This document shows, in pieces, positions 7,881 to 16,596 of a DNA stretch of 64,000 bases; the stretch's first letter is position 1, and the number at the start of each line of letters is the position of its first letter. Location: contig CACWPL010000003.1 in assembly GCA_902762785.1 (NCBI GenBank), forward strand, positions 49,142 through 113,141. The letters run 5' to 3'. Below the pieces are notes generated by a model, which made no database searches, had not been told where the DNA came from, and saw nothing but the letters and a program-made list of their open reading frames with translations. The position numbers were made by a program, and so were the translations under genes. This DNA is from an uncultured Ruminococcus sp. GTDB taxonomy: Bacteria > Bacillota > Clostridia > Oscillospirales > Ruminococcaceae.

Positions 7881-8897
7881 TCACATCCGCTCCGCCTCGA
7901 TCGAACGGGTCGCGTAGGCGTTGAGGGACATGTCCGCAGTGATGCCGGCGAGGAAGTTGTACGAGCCCTGACAGGCGATCATCGCCGCATTGTCGCCGCA
8001 AAGGGCAAGGGGCGGCACACAGAGCCGGTAGCCGTGACGGTCGCACATCGCCTGCATGGCACGGCGCAGGCCGGAATTGGCCGACACGCCGCCCGCCACC
8101 GCGATGGTCCTGTAGCCGGTCAGCTTGGCGGCCAGCTCGGTCTTCTCGGTGAGGATGGCGGCCACGGTCTGCTGGAGGGACGCCGCCATCGAGGCCGTGT
8201 CCACGGGATCGCCGACCTGCGAGGCATGGTGGACGGTGTTGATGACGGCCGTCTTGAGGCCGGAAAAGCTGAAGTCCAGCTCGCTGCCCGCCACGCGCGG
8301 CCGGGGCAGCGGGTACTTGGACGCATCCCCCACCTGCGCGGCCTTGTCGATCTGCACGCCGCCGGGGTACGGATAGCCCAGCACGCGCGCGCACTTGTCG
8401 AAGCACTCCCCCGCGGCATCGTCACGGGTGGTGCCGAGGATCTTGAACGTCGTCCGGTCCTGCACCTCGGCAAGGAGGGTGTGTCCCCCGCTCACGACCA
8501 GGCAGAGATAGGGCGGCGCGAGGTCCGGCCAGGCGATGTAATTGGCGGCGATGTGTCCCGTGAGATGATGCACCGGGATCAGGGGCTTGCCGGCCGCCAG
8601 GGCCATCCCCTTGGCATAGCTCACGCCCACCAGCAGCGCCCCGATCAGGCCGGGGGTATAGGTCACGGCGATGCCGTCGAGGTCGTCGACGGTGACGCCC
8701 GCCTCCGCGAGCGCCTGTGTCACGACGGCGTGGATGTTCTCACAGTGACGGCGCGAGGCCAGCTCCGGCACGACGCCGCCATAGAGCCCGTGCTCCGCCG
8801 CCTGTGAGGCGATGATGTTCGAGCGGACCTGTGTGCAGTCCTCGACCACGCTCGCGGCCGTTTCGTCACAGGAGCTTTCGATACCGAGTATTAGCAT
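7881..8897 (-). CDS. tsaD: tRNA N6-adenosine threonylcarbamoyltransferase
   Basis: 338 residues, normal for TsaD/Gcp. It begins MLILGIESSCDETAAS, carries the metal-binding HHLTGH and a C-terminal GDNAAM aspartate, and has the ASKHA-type CLVVSGGHT loop. With TsaB and TsaE it transfers threonylcarbamoyl to A37 of ANN-decoding tRNAs. A putative rimI lies two genes upstream, a frequent neighbour, but tsaB and tsaE are not in the window. GAAAGGA precedes the ATG. Confidence 0.96.
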   Translation of the reverse strand: MLILGIESSCDETAASVVEDCTQVRSNIIASQAAEHGLYGGVVPELASRRHCENIHAVVTQALAEAGVTVDDLDGIAVTYTPGLIGALLVGVSYAKGMALAAGKPLIPVHHLTGHIAANYIAWPDLAPPYLCLVVSGGHTLLAEVQDRTTFKILGTTRDDAAGECFDKCARVLGYPYPGGVQIDKAAQVGDASKYPLPRPRVAGSELDFSFSGLKTAVINTVHHASQVGDPVDTASMAASLQQTVAAILTEKTELAAKLTGYRTIAVAGGVSANSGLRRAMQAMCDRHGYRLCVPPLALCGDNAAMIACQGSYNFLAGITADMSLNAYATRSIEAERM

Positions 8898-8910
8898 AGA
8901 GTGTCCTTTC

Positions 8911-8979
8911 CTTCAAGATGCAAGATGGTCAGAAGCAAGAAGCAAGAGCTTCAAGAGGCAAGGTGGTCAGAAGCAAGAA
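8911..8979. repeat. Two near-identical 31-bp direct repeats
   Basis: Copies at 8911-8941 and 8949-8979 differ at two positions and are separated by seven bases. Both are built from CAAG/GGTCAGAAGCAAGA words. A diverged inverted version (CTTCTTGCCTCTAGTC and on) follows at about 9025-9058. The whole 170-bp tsaD-LRR gap is made of this purine-skewed sequence. Confidence 0.7.
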
Positions 8980-9066
8980 TTATTATGGGCGTGCTATCGA
9001 TCATAGACTGTGTCGCCTTCAACTTCTTGCCTCTAGTCTCTTACCACTTGAAGGATGCTGCCGCTG

Positions 9067-9576
9067 TTATAGATCGGCCTTTTTGAGGAGCTCGACGAAC
9101 AAGGCATCCGGCAGGGTGCCGTCGAGATCGTATCTGACGTACTTGTCGCCCTTGGTGAGCCAGAGGGTCCGCAGACCGGTGCATTCGTAAAATACACGGT
9201 GCTCGATCATGGGGATCTCCTTGGGCATCACGACCGAGGTCAGGGCGGCGCAGTCGCTGAACGCGCCGGCGCCGAGCTCCTCGACCCCCTCGGGGATCAC
9301 GACCGAGGTCAGGGCGGTACAGTAGGCAAATGCGAACTCTTCGATGTGCGTCACCCCTTGGGGGATCTCCACAGAGCGCAGACCGCCGCAGTCCATAAAG
9401 GCAAATTCGCCGATGCGCGTCACGCCCGCGGGGATCACCAGCGAGGTCATGCGGACGCAGCCCTCAAAGGCATTGTCGCCGATGGCAGTCACGCCGTCCG
9501 GGATGACGACAGCACCGCCGCTGCCGTGGTACTTGGTCAGTACGCCGTTGTTGATCGCAAGATCGTTCAAGTTCAT
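9067..9576 (-). CDS. BspA-type leucine-rich repeat protein
   Basis: 169 residues made of about five LRR_5 units of some 23 residues, with the pattern VVIPDGVTAIGDNAFEGC / LVIPAGVTRIGEFAF. The first 20 residues resemble a capping or recognition segment, and the end breaks the repeat (YVRYDLDGTLPDAL). No signal peptide or membrane anchor is visible, so it looks intracellular, unlike the surface-exposed BspA proteins. CAGGAGG precedes the ATG at good spacing. It sits between the ACT-domain gene and tsaD in a housekeeping run. Likely a protein-interaction module; partner unknown. Confidence 0.82.
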   Translation of the reverse strand: MNLNDLAINNGVLTKYHGSGGAVVIPDGVTAIGDNAFEGCVRMTSLVIPAGVTRIGEFAFMDCGGLRSVEIPQGVTHIEEFAFAYCTALTSVVIPEGVEELGAGAFSDCAALTSVVMPKEIPMIEHRVFYECTGLRTLWLTKGDKYVRYDLDGTLPDALFVELLKKADL

Positions 9577-9596
9577 CGTGTTTTCCTCCTGTGATA

Positions 9597-9977
9597 CTAT
9601 TCTTTATCATCATTTTGGATATCGTAGCCCGCCCGCTCCAGTGCGGCGAGGGCGTCAGAAAAGCGCTCCGCCTTGACGAGGATGTAGTCGGTATTATAAG
9701 TAGAAACGGCAAAGACGCCGATCCTCTCCTCCGCCAGCACGGCGGTGATCTTCGAGAGGATGCCGATCAGGGAGAAGTCCAGCTCCCCCTCGATCCGGAA
9801 GCCCCGCCACCCGTCCTCGCGGGCGAGGGTGTGCGCGGGCGTGCGCTCCGTCCGGCAGACGAGGGACAGCTCCTCGTCCGTCTGGCCGATGAAGAACAGG
9901 CCGTCTGTCGTGTCGATGTCCTGGAACGATGCCACCTTGCAGACCGTCAGGGCGGCATCGAGAGTCTTGAGCTGCAT
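9597..9977 (-). CDS. ACT-domain protein
   Basis: 126 residues from the ATG at 9977, which has GAAAGGAT upstream; an in-frame upstream ATG would add seven residues and lacks a ribosome binding site. The C-terminal half (FSLIGILSKITAVLAEERIGVFAVSTYNTDYIL, in shorter segments) has the ligand-binding ACT pattern of the small ACT_7/DUF-type proteins sometimes named as aspartate kinase-like regulators. No catalytic domain is attached. Likely an amino-acid-sensing protein; ligand unknown. It starts 25 bases after rimI and is probably cotranscribed. Confidence 0.75.
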   Translation of the reverse strand: MQLKTLDAALTVCKVASFQDIDTTDGLFFIGQTDEELSLVCRTERTPAHTLAREDGWRGFRIEGELDFSLIGILSKITAVLAEERIGVFAVSTYNTDYILVKAERFSDALAALERAGYDIQNDDKE

Positions 9978-10001
9978 ATGTATGATCCTTTCTATCACAA
10001 G

Positions 10002-10436
10002 TCATCCGTCACGCCGCATGACGACGGCGTCCTCGGCGGGGTCGTGGTAAAAGCGGCGGCGCCGTCCCACCGGCTCGAAGCCGAAGCGGCGGTACAGCGC
10101 GATCGCGGCATCGTTCGACTCCCGCACCTCGAGGAAGGTCTCCGTCGGGGACACGTCCTCCCAAAAGGCACGCAGGAGCGCCGTTGCGATGCCACGACGC
10201 CGTGCAGACGGCGCCGTCGCCACGACGACGATCTCCGCCGTCCCGGCCGCGCACGTCCCCACGAGGCACCCGATCACGTCCGCCCCGTCCCGCACAAAAA
10301 GTACCCGTGCGGTCTCCTGTGCGGCGGACTCGAGGAGTCCTGCCGCATGCCACGGCTCCCCGGGGAGCACCGTGCAGCAGAGCGCCTCGAGCTGTGCGGC
10401 GGTGGCCGTGTCGTCCGGCAGCAGACGCTCGATCAT
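10002..10436 (-). CDS. rimI: GNAT N-acetyltransferase, RimI-like
   Basis: About 144 residues with the ribosomal-protein-S18-alanine acetyltransferase pattern: an acetyl-CoA loop RRRGIATALL, the LEVRESNDAAIALYRRFGF motif typical of RimI, and a C-terminal YY-like FYHDPAEDAVVM ending. It would acetylate the N-terminus of S18 or another substrate. The ATG at 10436 starts one base after the polA stop, with AAGGGA four bases before it; an upstream in-frame ATG at 10454 lies inside polA. This indicates translational coupling with polA. Confidence 0.82.
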   Translation of the reverse strand: MIERLLPDDTATAAQLEALCCTVLPGEPWHAAGLLESAAQETARVLFVRDGADVIGCLVGTCAAGTAEIVVVATAPSARRRGIATALLRAFWEDVSPTETFLEVRESNDAAIALYRRFGFEPVGRRRRFYHDPAEDAVVMRRDG

Positions 10437-10437
10437 G

Positions 10438-12996
10438 TCATCCCTTGGCATCATACCACGTCTCCCCGCGGGACACGTCCGCGATCAGCGGCACCGCGAG
10501 CTGCGCGACGCCGACCATCTCCTCATGGAGCACCTTCGCGGCGGCGTCCGCATCCGCGAGCGGCACCTCCACGATCAGCTCGTCATGCACCTGGAGGAGG
10601 AGCCGCGCGCTCGGCACCTCCTGGGCGAGGCGGTCGTGGACATGCACCATCGCGAGCTTGATGATGTCCGCCGCCGTCCCCTGCACGGGGGTGTTCATGG
10701 CGATGCGGCGGCCTGCGGCCTGGGTCAGCTTCTGCTTGGCGTGCAGCTCCGGGACATAGCGGCGTCGGCCGAGCATCGTGCAGACATAGCCCGTGCGGGC
10801 GGCATCCTCCACCGTCTTGTCAAGGAATGTGGAGACCTTCGGGAAGGAGCCGAGGTAGTCCTCGATGTAGCGCTTGGCCTTGGCCTGGGAGACGTGGATG
10901 TCCTTCGAGAGCGAGAAGGCGCCCATGCCGTAGAGGATGCCGAAATTGATGGCCTTGGCGGCGCTGCGCTTCTCGGGCGTGACCTCGTCCTCGGGGATGC
11001 CAAGGATCTTGGCGGCGGTGGCCGTGTGGATGTCCGCGCCGGAGCGGAAGGCCTCCTGCATGGCCGCGTCCCCACTGAGGTGCGCCATCAGACGCAGCTC
11101 GATCTGGCTGTAGTCCGCGTCGAGGAGGATATTGCCCTCGCCCGCGCGGAAGAACTTGCGCATCTCCCGCCCGAGCGCCGTGCGGACGGGGATGTTCTGG
11201 AGATTGGGCTCGGTGGACGAGATGCGTCCCGTGCGCGTCTCGGTCTGGCGGAAGTTCGTGTGGATACGACCGTCCGGGGCGATGGCAGCGAGCAGGCCGT
11301 CCACATAGGTGGACTGGAGCTTGGTATACTGCCGGTACTCGAGGACGAGCGGGATGATCGGGTGCGCCGGGAGCAGCTCCTCGAGCACCTCGGCATTGGT
11401 CGAATAGCCGGTCTTGGTCTTTTTCTTGGACGGCAGACCGAGCGTCTCAAAGAGCACGACGCCGAGCTGCTTGGGCGAGCCGATGTTGAACTCCCCGCCC
11501 GCGAGGGCATAGATCTCCCCGCGCACCTGTTCGATGCGGGCGGTGAGACGTTCGCCGAAGCTGCGGATGCCGTCCGGGTCGACGAGGACGCCGACATGCT
11601 CCATCGAGGCAAGGACGCGCGTGAGCGGCAGCTCCACGTCCTGCCAGAGGGACAGCATCCCGTCCCGCTCGAGCCGCGCACTCCCGGCGGCGGCGCACGC
11701 ATGGAGCGCCTGCACATCGGCCAGACTGCCCAGCGCCTCCTGATAGGGCACACGCAGCTTGGCGCAGAGCGCGGCGGTGCTGTAGTCCGTCGCGGAAGGG
11801 TCGAGCAGATAGCCGCAGACTGCCGCATCGAACACGAGCCCCGTGAGCGCGGCGCCGCGGTCGAGGGCGTAGTGATAGTGAGGCTTGGCATCGTCCGTGG
11901 CTTTCTCAACGGGAGACGTCAGGAAGGCGAGGATCGCGGCCTCGTCGTCCGTCTCATAGAACGCCTCCCCCGTGCAGACGGTGAGCGTCCCCTCCCGCAG
12001 GACATAGCCCACGGGCGCCTCCGCCGCAGCGACGGCATCGGCATCGAAGGGGCGTACCTCGGCGGAGACGGGCGCCGTGTCCGCGATGGGGAGCGCGGGC
12101 GTCTCGTCCTCGTCGAACGCCCCGCCCTCGGGGGCGAGGGGCTTGAGGGAGAGGCGGTCGAGGATCTTGTACATCTCGAGCTCCGTGAGCAGACGGCGGA
12201 GCGCATCGGTCTTTCGGGGCTTGGGGACATAGTCGGCGAGGTCGAGGGAGACGGGCGCGTCCGTGACGATGGTCGCGAGCCACTTGCTCATCTCGGCATC
12301 GGGACGGCCGTCGAGGAGCTTTTGGCGGAACTTGGCCGTCCCCTGTACCTCCTCGATATGGTCGTACATGTTCTCGATGGTCCCCCACGTCTGCACGAGC
12401 GGCATGGCGGACTTCTCCCCGACGCCCTTGATGCCGGAGATGTTGTCCGAGCTGTCGCCCATGAGCGCCTTCAGGTCGATCATATGGATCGGGTCGAAGC
12501 CGTACTCCTCGCGGAAGCGGTCGGGGGTGTAGGGGATGGTCTCCTTGGTCTTGACCAGGCGGACGGTGACATGGTCGGTGATGAGCTGGAGACTGTCGCG
12601 GTCGCCGGTCATGACGGTGCAGTCCGCGCCCTGCTGGTCGCAGGCATGGGCGAGGGTGCCGAGGATGTCATCGGCCTCGAAGCCCTCGGCAGAGAGGCAG
12701 GTGACGCCCATATCCGTGAGGATCTCCTTGAGATAGGGCATCTGCATGGCCAGCTCCTCGGGCATGCCCTTGCGGTTCGCCTTGTAGGCGGGGGACGCCT
12801 TGTGGCGGAAGGTGGGGGCGTGGAGGTCGAACGCGACCGCGACGCCGTCCGGCGCGACGTCCGCGACCTCCTTCAAGTACATCTGGATGAAGCCGAAGAG
12901 CGCGTTGGTGAACACGCCCTTATGATTCGCGAGCGCCTTGACGCCGTAGAAAGCACGGTTGACGATGCTGTTGCCGTCGATGACGAGTAAGTGCAT
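10438..12996 (-). CDS. polA: DNA polymerase I
   Basis: 852 residues. The N-terminal 5'-3' exonuclease (about 1-290) starts HLLVIDGNSIVNRAFYG. The middle 3'-5' exonuclease-like domain (about 300-470) lacks the acidic DxE motif seen in E. coli, so proofreading is probably absent, as in many Firmicutes. The polymerase domain (about 480-852) carries motif A (LDADYSQIELRLMAHLS), motif B (RSAAKAINFGILYGM) and motif C (LLQVHDELIVE). It fills gaps and removes RNA primers. It is first in a run with rimI, the ACT gene, the LRR gene and tsaD. Confidence 0.97.
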   Translation of the reverse strand: MHLLVIDGNSIVNRAFYGVKALANHKGVFTNALFGFIQMYLKEVADVAPDGVAVAFDLHAPTFRHKASPAYKANRKGMPEELAMQMPYLKEILTDMGVTCLSAEGFEADDILGTLAHACDQQGADCTVMTGDRDSLQLITDHVTVRLVKTKETIPYTPDRFREEYGFDPIHMIDLKALMGDSSDNISGIKGVGEKSAMPLVQTWGTIENMYDHIEEVQGTAKFRQKLLDGRPDAEMSKWLATIVTDAPVSLDLADYVPKPRKTDALRRLLTELEMYKILDRLSLKPLAPEGGAFDEDETPALPIADTAPVSAEVRPFDADAVAAAEAPVGYVLREGTLTVCTGEAFYETDDEAAILAFLTSPVEKATDDAKPHYHYALDRGAALTGLVFDAAVCGYLLDPSATDYSTAALCAKLRVPYQEALGSLADVQALHACAAAGSARLERDGMLSLWQDVELPLTRVLASMEHVGVLVDPDGIRSFGERLTARIEQVRGEIYALAGGEFNIGSPKQLGVVLFETLGLPSKKKTKTGYSTNAEVLEELLPAHPIIPLVLEYRQYTKLQSTYVDGLLAAIAPDGRIHTNFRQTETRTGRISSTEPNLQNIPVRTALGREMRKFFRAGEGNILLDADYSQIELRLMAHLSGDAAMQEAFRSGADIHTATAAKILGIPEDEVTPEKRSAAKAINFGILYGMGAFSLSKDIHVSQAKAKRYIEDYLGSFPKVSTFLDKTVEDAARTGYVCTMLGRRRYVPELHAKQKLTQAAGRRIAMNTPVQGTAADIIKLAMVHVHDRLAQEVPSARLLLQVHDELIVEVPLADADAAAKVLHEEMVGVAQLAVPLIADVSRGETWYDAKG

Positions 12997-13043
12997 GGGG
13001 TGCTCCTCTCTCCCGGGATGGCCGGGCAGTGGTGTGTATCTCT

Positions 13044-13072
13044 ATTATACCACATCGCGGCGAAGATCTCCA
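13044..13072 (-). promoter_or_regulatory. Promoter of polA
   Basis: On the minus strand a perfect TATAAT (plus 13044-13049) with TGG before it; a weak -35 TGGAGA (plus 13067-13072) lies 17 bp away. An extended -10 promoter. Confidence 0.65.
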
Positions 13073-13151
13073 GCCTTTTTGGAAAATATCCCGTCCGCCG
13101 CAGCGAATGGGCAGGGGAACGCCCCTTCCCGCGCAGGAAAGGGACGTCTCG

Positions 13152-14465
13152 TCAGTCATAGAGCACGTTCAGGTCGACGGCCCCGGAGATGCCGGGGATG
13201 CGGCCGTTGTCGCAGGCCTGCCAGAGGCGGTAGGGACCGGCGTAGTTCGTCTGGGACGTGTAATGTGCGAGCCAGACCGTGCGGCCCTCGACCTCCCAGG
13301 CCTTTTGCAGATAGTCGCGGCTGCCGTAGAGCATCGTCTCATAGCCGCGCGCGGCGAGCGTGTCCGCGAAGGCGGCGTAGATGTCGTTGAGCTGGCGGAG
13401 GCTGATGCCGAAGCGCTGGAAGTTCTTGAAGCTCTCCCAGTCGAACGCCACGGGGAGCTGGAGCGCGGCGCCCCCGAGCCGGTCGGCGATCCAGTTGGCC
13501 TGGGCTACCGCGGCCTCCGTGGTCGAGGCGGTCGAGTAGAAATAAACACCGACATCGAGCCCGGCGGCGGTCGCCTTGCGCATGTTCTCGTCGTACCACT
13601 CATCGGCCGTCCCGCCGGTATCGCCATAGCCGATGCGCATGAGGACGAAGCTGCAGCCCGCATCCCGCACGGCATCGAAGTCGATGTTCCCCTGCCATTT
13701 GGAGACGTCGATGCCGCAGCGCCCGCCCGCACCGGCGCCCGCCGCGAACGCGCCAAAGTCCGTGACCGGGCTATAGGGCGCATACCCCGGCACGCTGTCC
13801 ACGACCTGCACGTTCAGATCCCAGGTGACGGCATTGCCGCTGCTGTCCTCGGCCGTCACGGTGATCGGGTAGCTGCCGGGCGCGGCGGTGTCGATATAGC
13901 CCTCGGCGATCAGGGTCGGTGTGGGATCGTAGACGTCCCCGATGCCAACGAGCGTGCCGATGTCGAAGGCCGCCCCGACCTTGACATAGGGCTCGGCGCC
14001 GGCATTGAGGATGACCGGCGGCTGCGTGTCCTGCACGAGATACGTCAGCGCCGTCTCCCCGGGGACGCCGTTCTGCGTCCACGCGACGGTGACGGTGTGC
14101 TCGCCGAGGGTCGTGGTGTCGACGAGGGAATCGGGGGCGGCAAGATCGACGTTCGTGTCGGTGACGAAATCGCGGACCGTGACGCGCGTACCGGCCTCAA
14201 GCACCGGCTGGCATGCCATCTGCACCGCCTCGGTCGGGGGGAGCGTGGTCGCGGCGGTCGTGGTGGTCGCCGACGTCGCGGCGGTGGTCATCGTGGATGC
14301 GGTCGTGCGGGACGTTTCTGCCGGCGTCGTCTCTGCGTCCGTCGTCTCCGCCGGGACAGCAGTCGCCGTCTCGGTCGGCACGGTCTCGGCGGTCTGCTCC
14401 GGCACGGCGCCGCATCCCACCAGCAAAGCCCCCGCCAGCAATGCGGGGATCAAGGTCTTTCTCAT
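13152..14465 (-). CDS. GH25 lysozyme lipoprotein with Thr-rich linker
   Basis: 437 residues. A lipoprotein signal peptide (ALLAGALLVGC) is followed by a Thr/Ala/Glu-rich linker (about 20-85), an Ig-like DUF5011-type region (about 95-225) and a GH25 catalytic domain from about 245 (GIDVSKWQGNIDFD, FDWESF). The two Asp/Glu sites expected for GH25 muramidases are present. It should cleave the MurNAc-GlcNAc bond of peptidoglycan from outside the membrane, either in wall remodelling or against other cells. GGAGG precedes the ATG, and it has its own promoter at 14502-14530. Confidence 0.9.
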   Translation of the reverse strand: MRKTLIPALLAGALLVGCGAVPEQTAETVPTETATAVPAETTDAETTPAETSRTTASTMTTAATSATTTTAATTLPPTEAVQMACQPVLEAGTRVTVRDFVTDTNVDLAAPDSLVDTTTLGEHTVTVAWTQNGVPGETALTYLVQDTQPPVILNAGAEPYVKVGAAFDIGTLVGIGDVYDPTPTLIAEGYIDTAAPGSYPITVTAEDSSGNAVTWDLNVQVVDSVPGYAPYSPVTDFGAFAAGAGAGGRCGIDVSKWQGNIDFDAVRDAGCSFVLMRIGYGDTGGTADEWYDENMRKATAAGLDVGVYFYSTASTTEAAVAQANWIADRLGGAALQLPVAFDWESFKNFQRFGISLRQLNDIYAAFADTLAARGYETMLYGSRDYLQKAWEVEGRTVWLAHYTSQTNYAGPYRLWQACDNGRIPGISGAVDLNVLYD

Positions 14466-14501
14466 AGATGCCTCCTAACGTTTCATTGAAGATGCAGATA
14501 T

Positions 14502-14530
14502 AGTATACCACAAATGCGCCCATAATGCAA
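14502..14530 (-). promoter_or_regulatory. Promoter of the GH25 gene
   Basis: On the minus strand: TTGCAT (plus 14525-14530), 17-bp spacer, TATACT (plus 14502-14507) with TGG before it. Confidence 0.78.
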
Positions 14531-14541
14531 GCGGCAGATGC

Positions 14542-14576
14542 GATCGCCCCCGCTGTGTGATGCAGCGGGGGCGATC
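14542..14576 (-). terminator. Hairpin after nifU
   Basis: A perfect 14-bp GC-rich stem (14542-14555 with 14563-14576) lies just past nifU and before the GH25 promoter. The leftward tail is not T-rich, so termination strength is uncertain. Confidence 0.5.
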
Positions 14577-14601
14577 CTTGTCCTATCTCAGGGGGCGGAG
14601 G

Positions 14602-15021
14602 TCACTCCTCCTCCATGTCCGGCACCTTGCCGACGATCGGCTCGGGATCGACGCCCTGCTTGGTGTAGTAGTCCCAGAGGGCGGCCTTCACGGCCTGCTC
14701 GGCGAGCACGGAGCAATGGATCTTGACCGGCGGCAGACCGTCGAGCGCCTCCATCACGGCGCGGTTCGTGAGCTGGAGCGCCTCGTCGATCGTGCGTCCC
14801 TTGATCATCTCGGTCGCCATCGAAGACGTCGCCACAGCCGCACCGCAGCCGAAGGTCTTGAACTTGCAGTCCGTGATGACATTGCCCTCGATCTTCAGGT
14901 ACATCTTCATGATGTCGCCGCACTTGGCGTTGCCTACCTCACCGATGCCGTCGGCATCCTCGATCTCGCCCACGTTGCGCGGGTTCGTGAAATGGTCCAT
15001 GACCTTTGCACTATAGTTCAT
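14602..15021 (-). CDS. nifU: NifU/IscU-type Fe-S scaffold
   Basis: 139 residues. The three conserved scaffold cysteines are present: GNAKCGD, FGCGAAVA and IHCSVLAEQA. It accepts sulfur from the adjacent cysteine desulfurase and assembles Fe-S clusters in the cytosol. The C-terminus is extended with acidic residues. The ATG abuts the nifS stop, and its ribosome binding site (AAGGAGGAAG) lies inside the end of nifS, so the two are coupled. Confidence 0.94.
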   Translation of the reverse strand: MNYSAKVMDHFTNPRNVGEIEDADGIGEVGNAKCGDIMKMYLKIEGNVITDCKFKTFGCGAAVATSSMATEMIKGRTIDEALQLTNRAVMEALDGLPPVKIHCSVLAEQAVKAALWDYYTKQGVDPEPIVGKVPDMEEE

Positions 15022-16248
15022 TTATGCTTCCTCCTTGACGAGCCGCGTCTTGTCGGCGTTCAGTCTGATGTTCTCCTTCTGCATCCGCTCCCACATGGGC
15101 GACATGGCACGCAGACGCTCCACGACCTGCGGGATGGTCTCGAGGATGTAGTCTACATCCTCCTCGGTCAGCTCCTCGCCGAAGCTCAGACGCAGCGAGC
15201 CGTGCGCTACCTCATGCACGAGGCCGAGCGACAGCAGCACATGCGACGGGTCGAGCGAGCCGGACGTACACGCCGAGCCGGACGACGCCTGGATGCCGAA
15301 ATAGTCCAGCATCAGCAGCAGGCTCTCGCCCTCGATGCCGACGATGGAGATGTTCACATTGCCGCAGAGACGATGCTCGCGGTCGCCGTTGAGGCGGGTC
15401 TGGTCGATCTTCAGGATGCCCTCGATCAGCTTGTCACGCAGGGGCGTGAGGTGGGCGATCTTGGCGGGGATGTTCGCGGTCGCGTCCTCGATGGCCTTGG
15501 CAAGGCCGATGATGCCCGGGACGTTCTCGGTACCGGCACGCTTGCCGGACTCCTGCCCGCCGCCGTGGATCAGGTTCGGGAGCGTGATCCCCTTGCGGAT
15601 ATAGAGCGCACCGATGCCCTTGGGCGCGTGGAACTTGTGACCGGAGAGCGAGAGCATGTCGATGTTCTGCGCCTTGACGTCGATCTCGACGTTGCCGACG
15701 GCCTGTACTGCGTCCGTGTGGAAGATGACGCCGTGCTTTTTGCACACGGCCCCGATCTCGGCGATGGGCTGGATGGTGCCGATCTCGTTGTTGGCATACA
15801 TGATGGTCACGAGCGCCGTGTCCTCACGGATGGCGTCCTCGACCTGCTTGGGGTCGATCAGGCCCTGCGGGGAGACGGGGAGGTAGGTCACCTCGAAGCC
15901 GTGCTTCTCGAGGAACTCGCAGGTGTGGAGCACCGCATGATGCTCGAACACACTGGTGATGATGTGCTTCTTGCCCTTGGCGGCCAGCTTGTCCGCCACG
16001 CCCTTGATCGCCCAGTTATCGGACTCCGAGCCGCCGGCGGTGAAGAAGATCTCCTTCGGGTCGGCACCGAGGCACTTGGCCACGCGGGCACGGGCGTCGA
16101 TGATGGCGCGCTCGTTCTCGCGCCCCTTCTCGTAGATGCTGGAGGGATTGCCGAAATGCTGCTGGAAATAGGGCAGCATCTCCTGTAAAACGGCATCCGA
16201 TACGGCAGTGGTCGCCGCATGGTCCGCATAGATATAGCGCTTTTCCAT
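15022..16248 (-). CDS. nifS: Cysteine desulfurase, NifS/IscS family
   Basis: 408 residues from ATG 16248 ([14 protein letters not shown]), the standard family start; a longer reading frame upstream is not supported. The PLP lysine lies in [16 protein letters not shown] and the catalytic cysteine in [16 protein letters not shown]. It removes sulfur from cysteine to supply NifU. It differs from the SufS type in having the SSGSACTSG loop of group I. A promoter lies at 16316-16344 with a leader of about 60 bases; the ribosome binding site is weak. Confidence 0.95.
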   Translation of the reverse strand: MEKRYIYADHAATTAVSDAVLQEMLPYFQQHFGNPSSIYEKGRENERAIIDARARVAKCLGADPKEIFFTAGGSESDNWAIKGVADKLAAKGKKHIITSVFEHHAVLHTCEFLEKHGFEVTYLPVSPQGLIDPKQVEDAIREDTALVTIMYANNEIGTIQPIAEIGAVCKKHGVIFHTDAVQAVGNVEIDVKAQNIDMLSLSGHKFHAPKGIGALYIRKGITLPNLIHGGGQESGKRAGTENVPGIIGLAKAIEDATANIPAKIAHLTPLRDKLIEGILKIDQTRLNGDREHRLCGNVNISIVGIEGESLLLMLDYFGIQASSGSACTSGSLDPSHVLLSLGLVHEVAHGSLRLSFGEELTEEDVDYILETIPQVVERLRAMSPMWERMQKENIRLNADKTRLVKEEA

Positions 16249-16315
16249 GGTCGTTCTTGACTGCGTCCTTTCTTGTTTTGTTGCAAGATCAGGGCAGATC
16301 GCCCTATAGTACAAT

Positions 16316-16344
16316 AGTATACCATCTTTTCCGACACAATGCAA
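16316..16344 (-). promoter_or_regulatory. Promoter of nifS-nifU
   Basis: On the minus strand: TTGCAT (plus 16339-16344), 17-bp spacer, TATACT (plus 16316-16321) with TGG before it. No Fe-S regulator site was recognised. The rest of the gap to cellobiose phosphorylase (16345-16454) shows nothing further. Confidence 0.75.
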
Positions 16345-16454
16345 GCAGTGTTAGGTGGGCTAACGTCTGTGACGGACGCCCGGGCACCGTCTCCTTGTGC
16401 AAGATGCACAATAAAGCGCAGAGAACTTCGGCGGAGACTGACGGGGAAAGGGTA

Positions 16455-16483
16455 TTGCCGATCGAAGAAAAGTATGGTATAAT
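16455..16483 (+). promoter_or_regulatory. Promoter of cellobiose phosphorylase
   Basis: TTGCCG (16455-16460), 17-bp spacer, perfect TATAAT (16478-16483) preceded by TGG. The leader of about 105 bases contains a perfect 7-bp hairpin (16522-16528 with 16533-16539). Confidence 0.78.
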
Positions 16484-16596
16484 ATAACTAGCGTTCTGCG
16501 GCCTTATCGCCGCTTTCGACCGGACCGCGCGTGCGGTCCATAGGAACGAGACCCTTACATCAAACGCAAACAAAACGTAAAAAAGGAGCAAAAGCC

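Noticed and set aside
8918-9190. Short rightward frames over the CAAG repeat region
   Set aside because: They are translations of the repeat with no ribosome binding site and no similarity to known proteins.
10189-12990. 933-residue frame opposite polA
   Set aside because: Shadow of polA; the sequence is Arg/Gly/His-rich with no family pattern.
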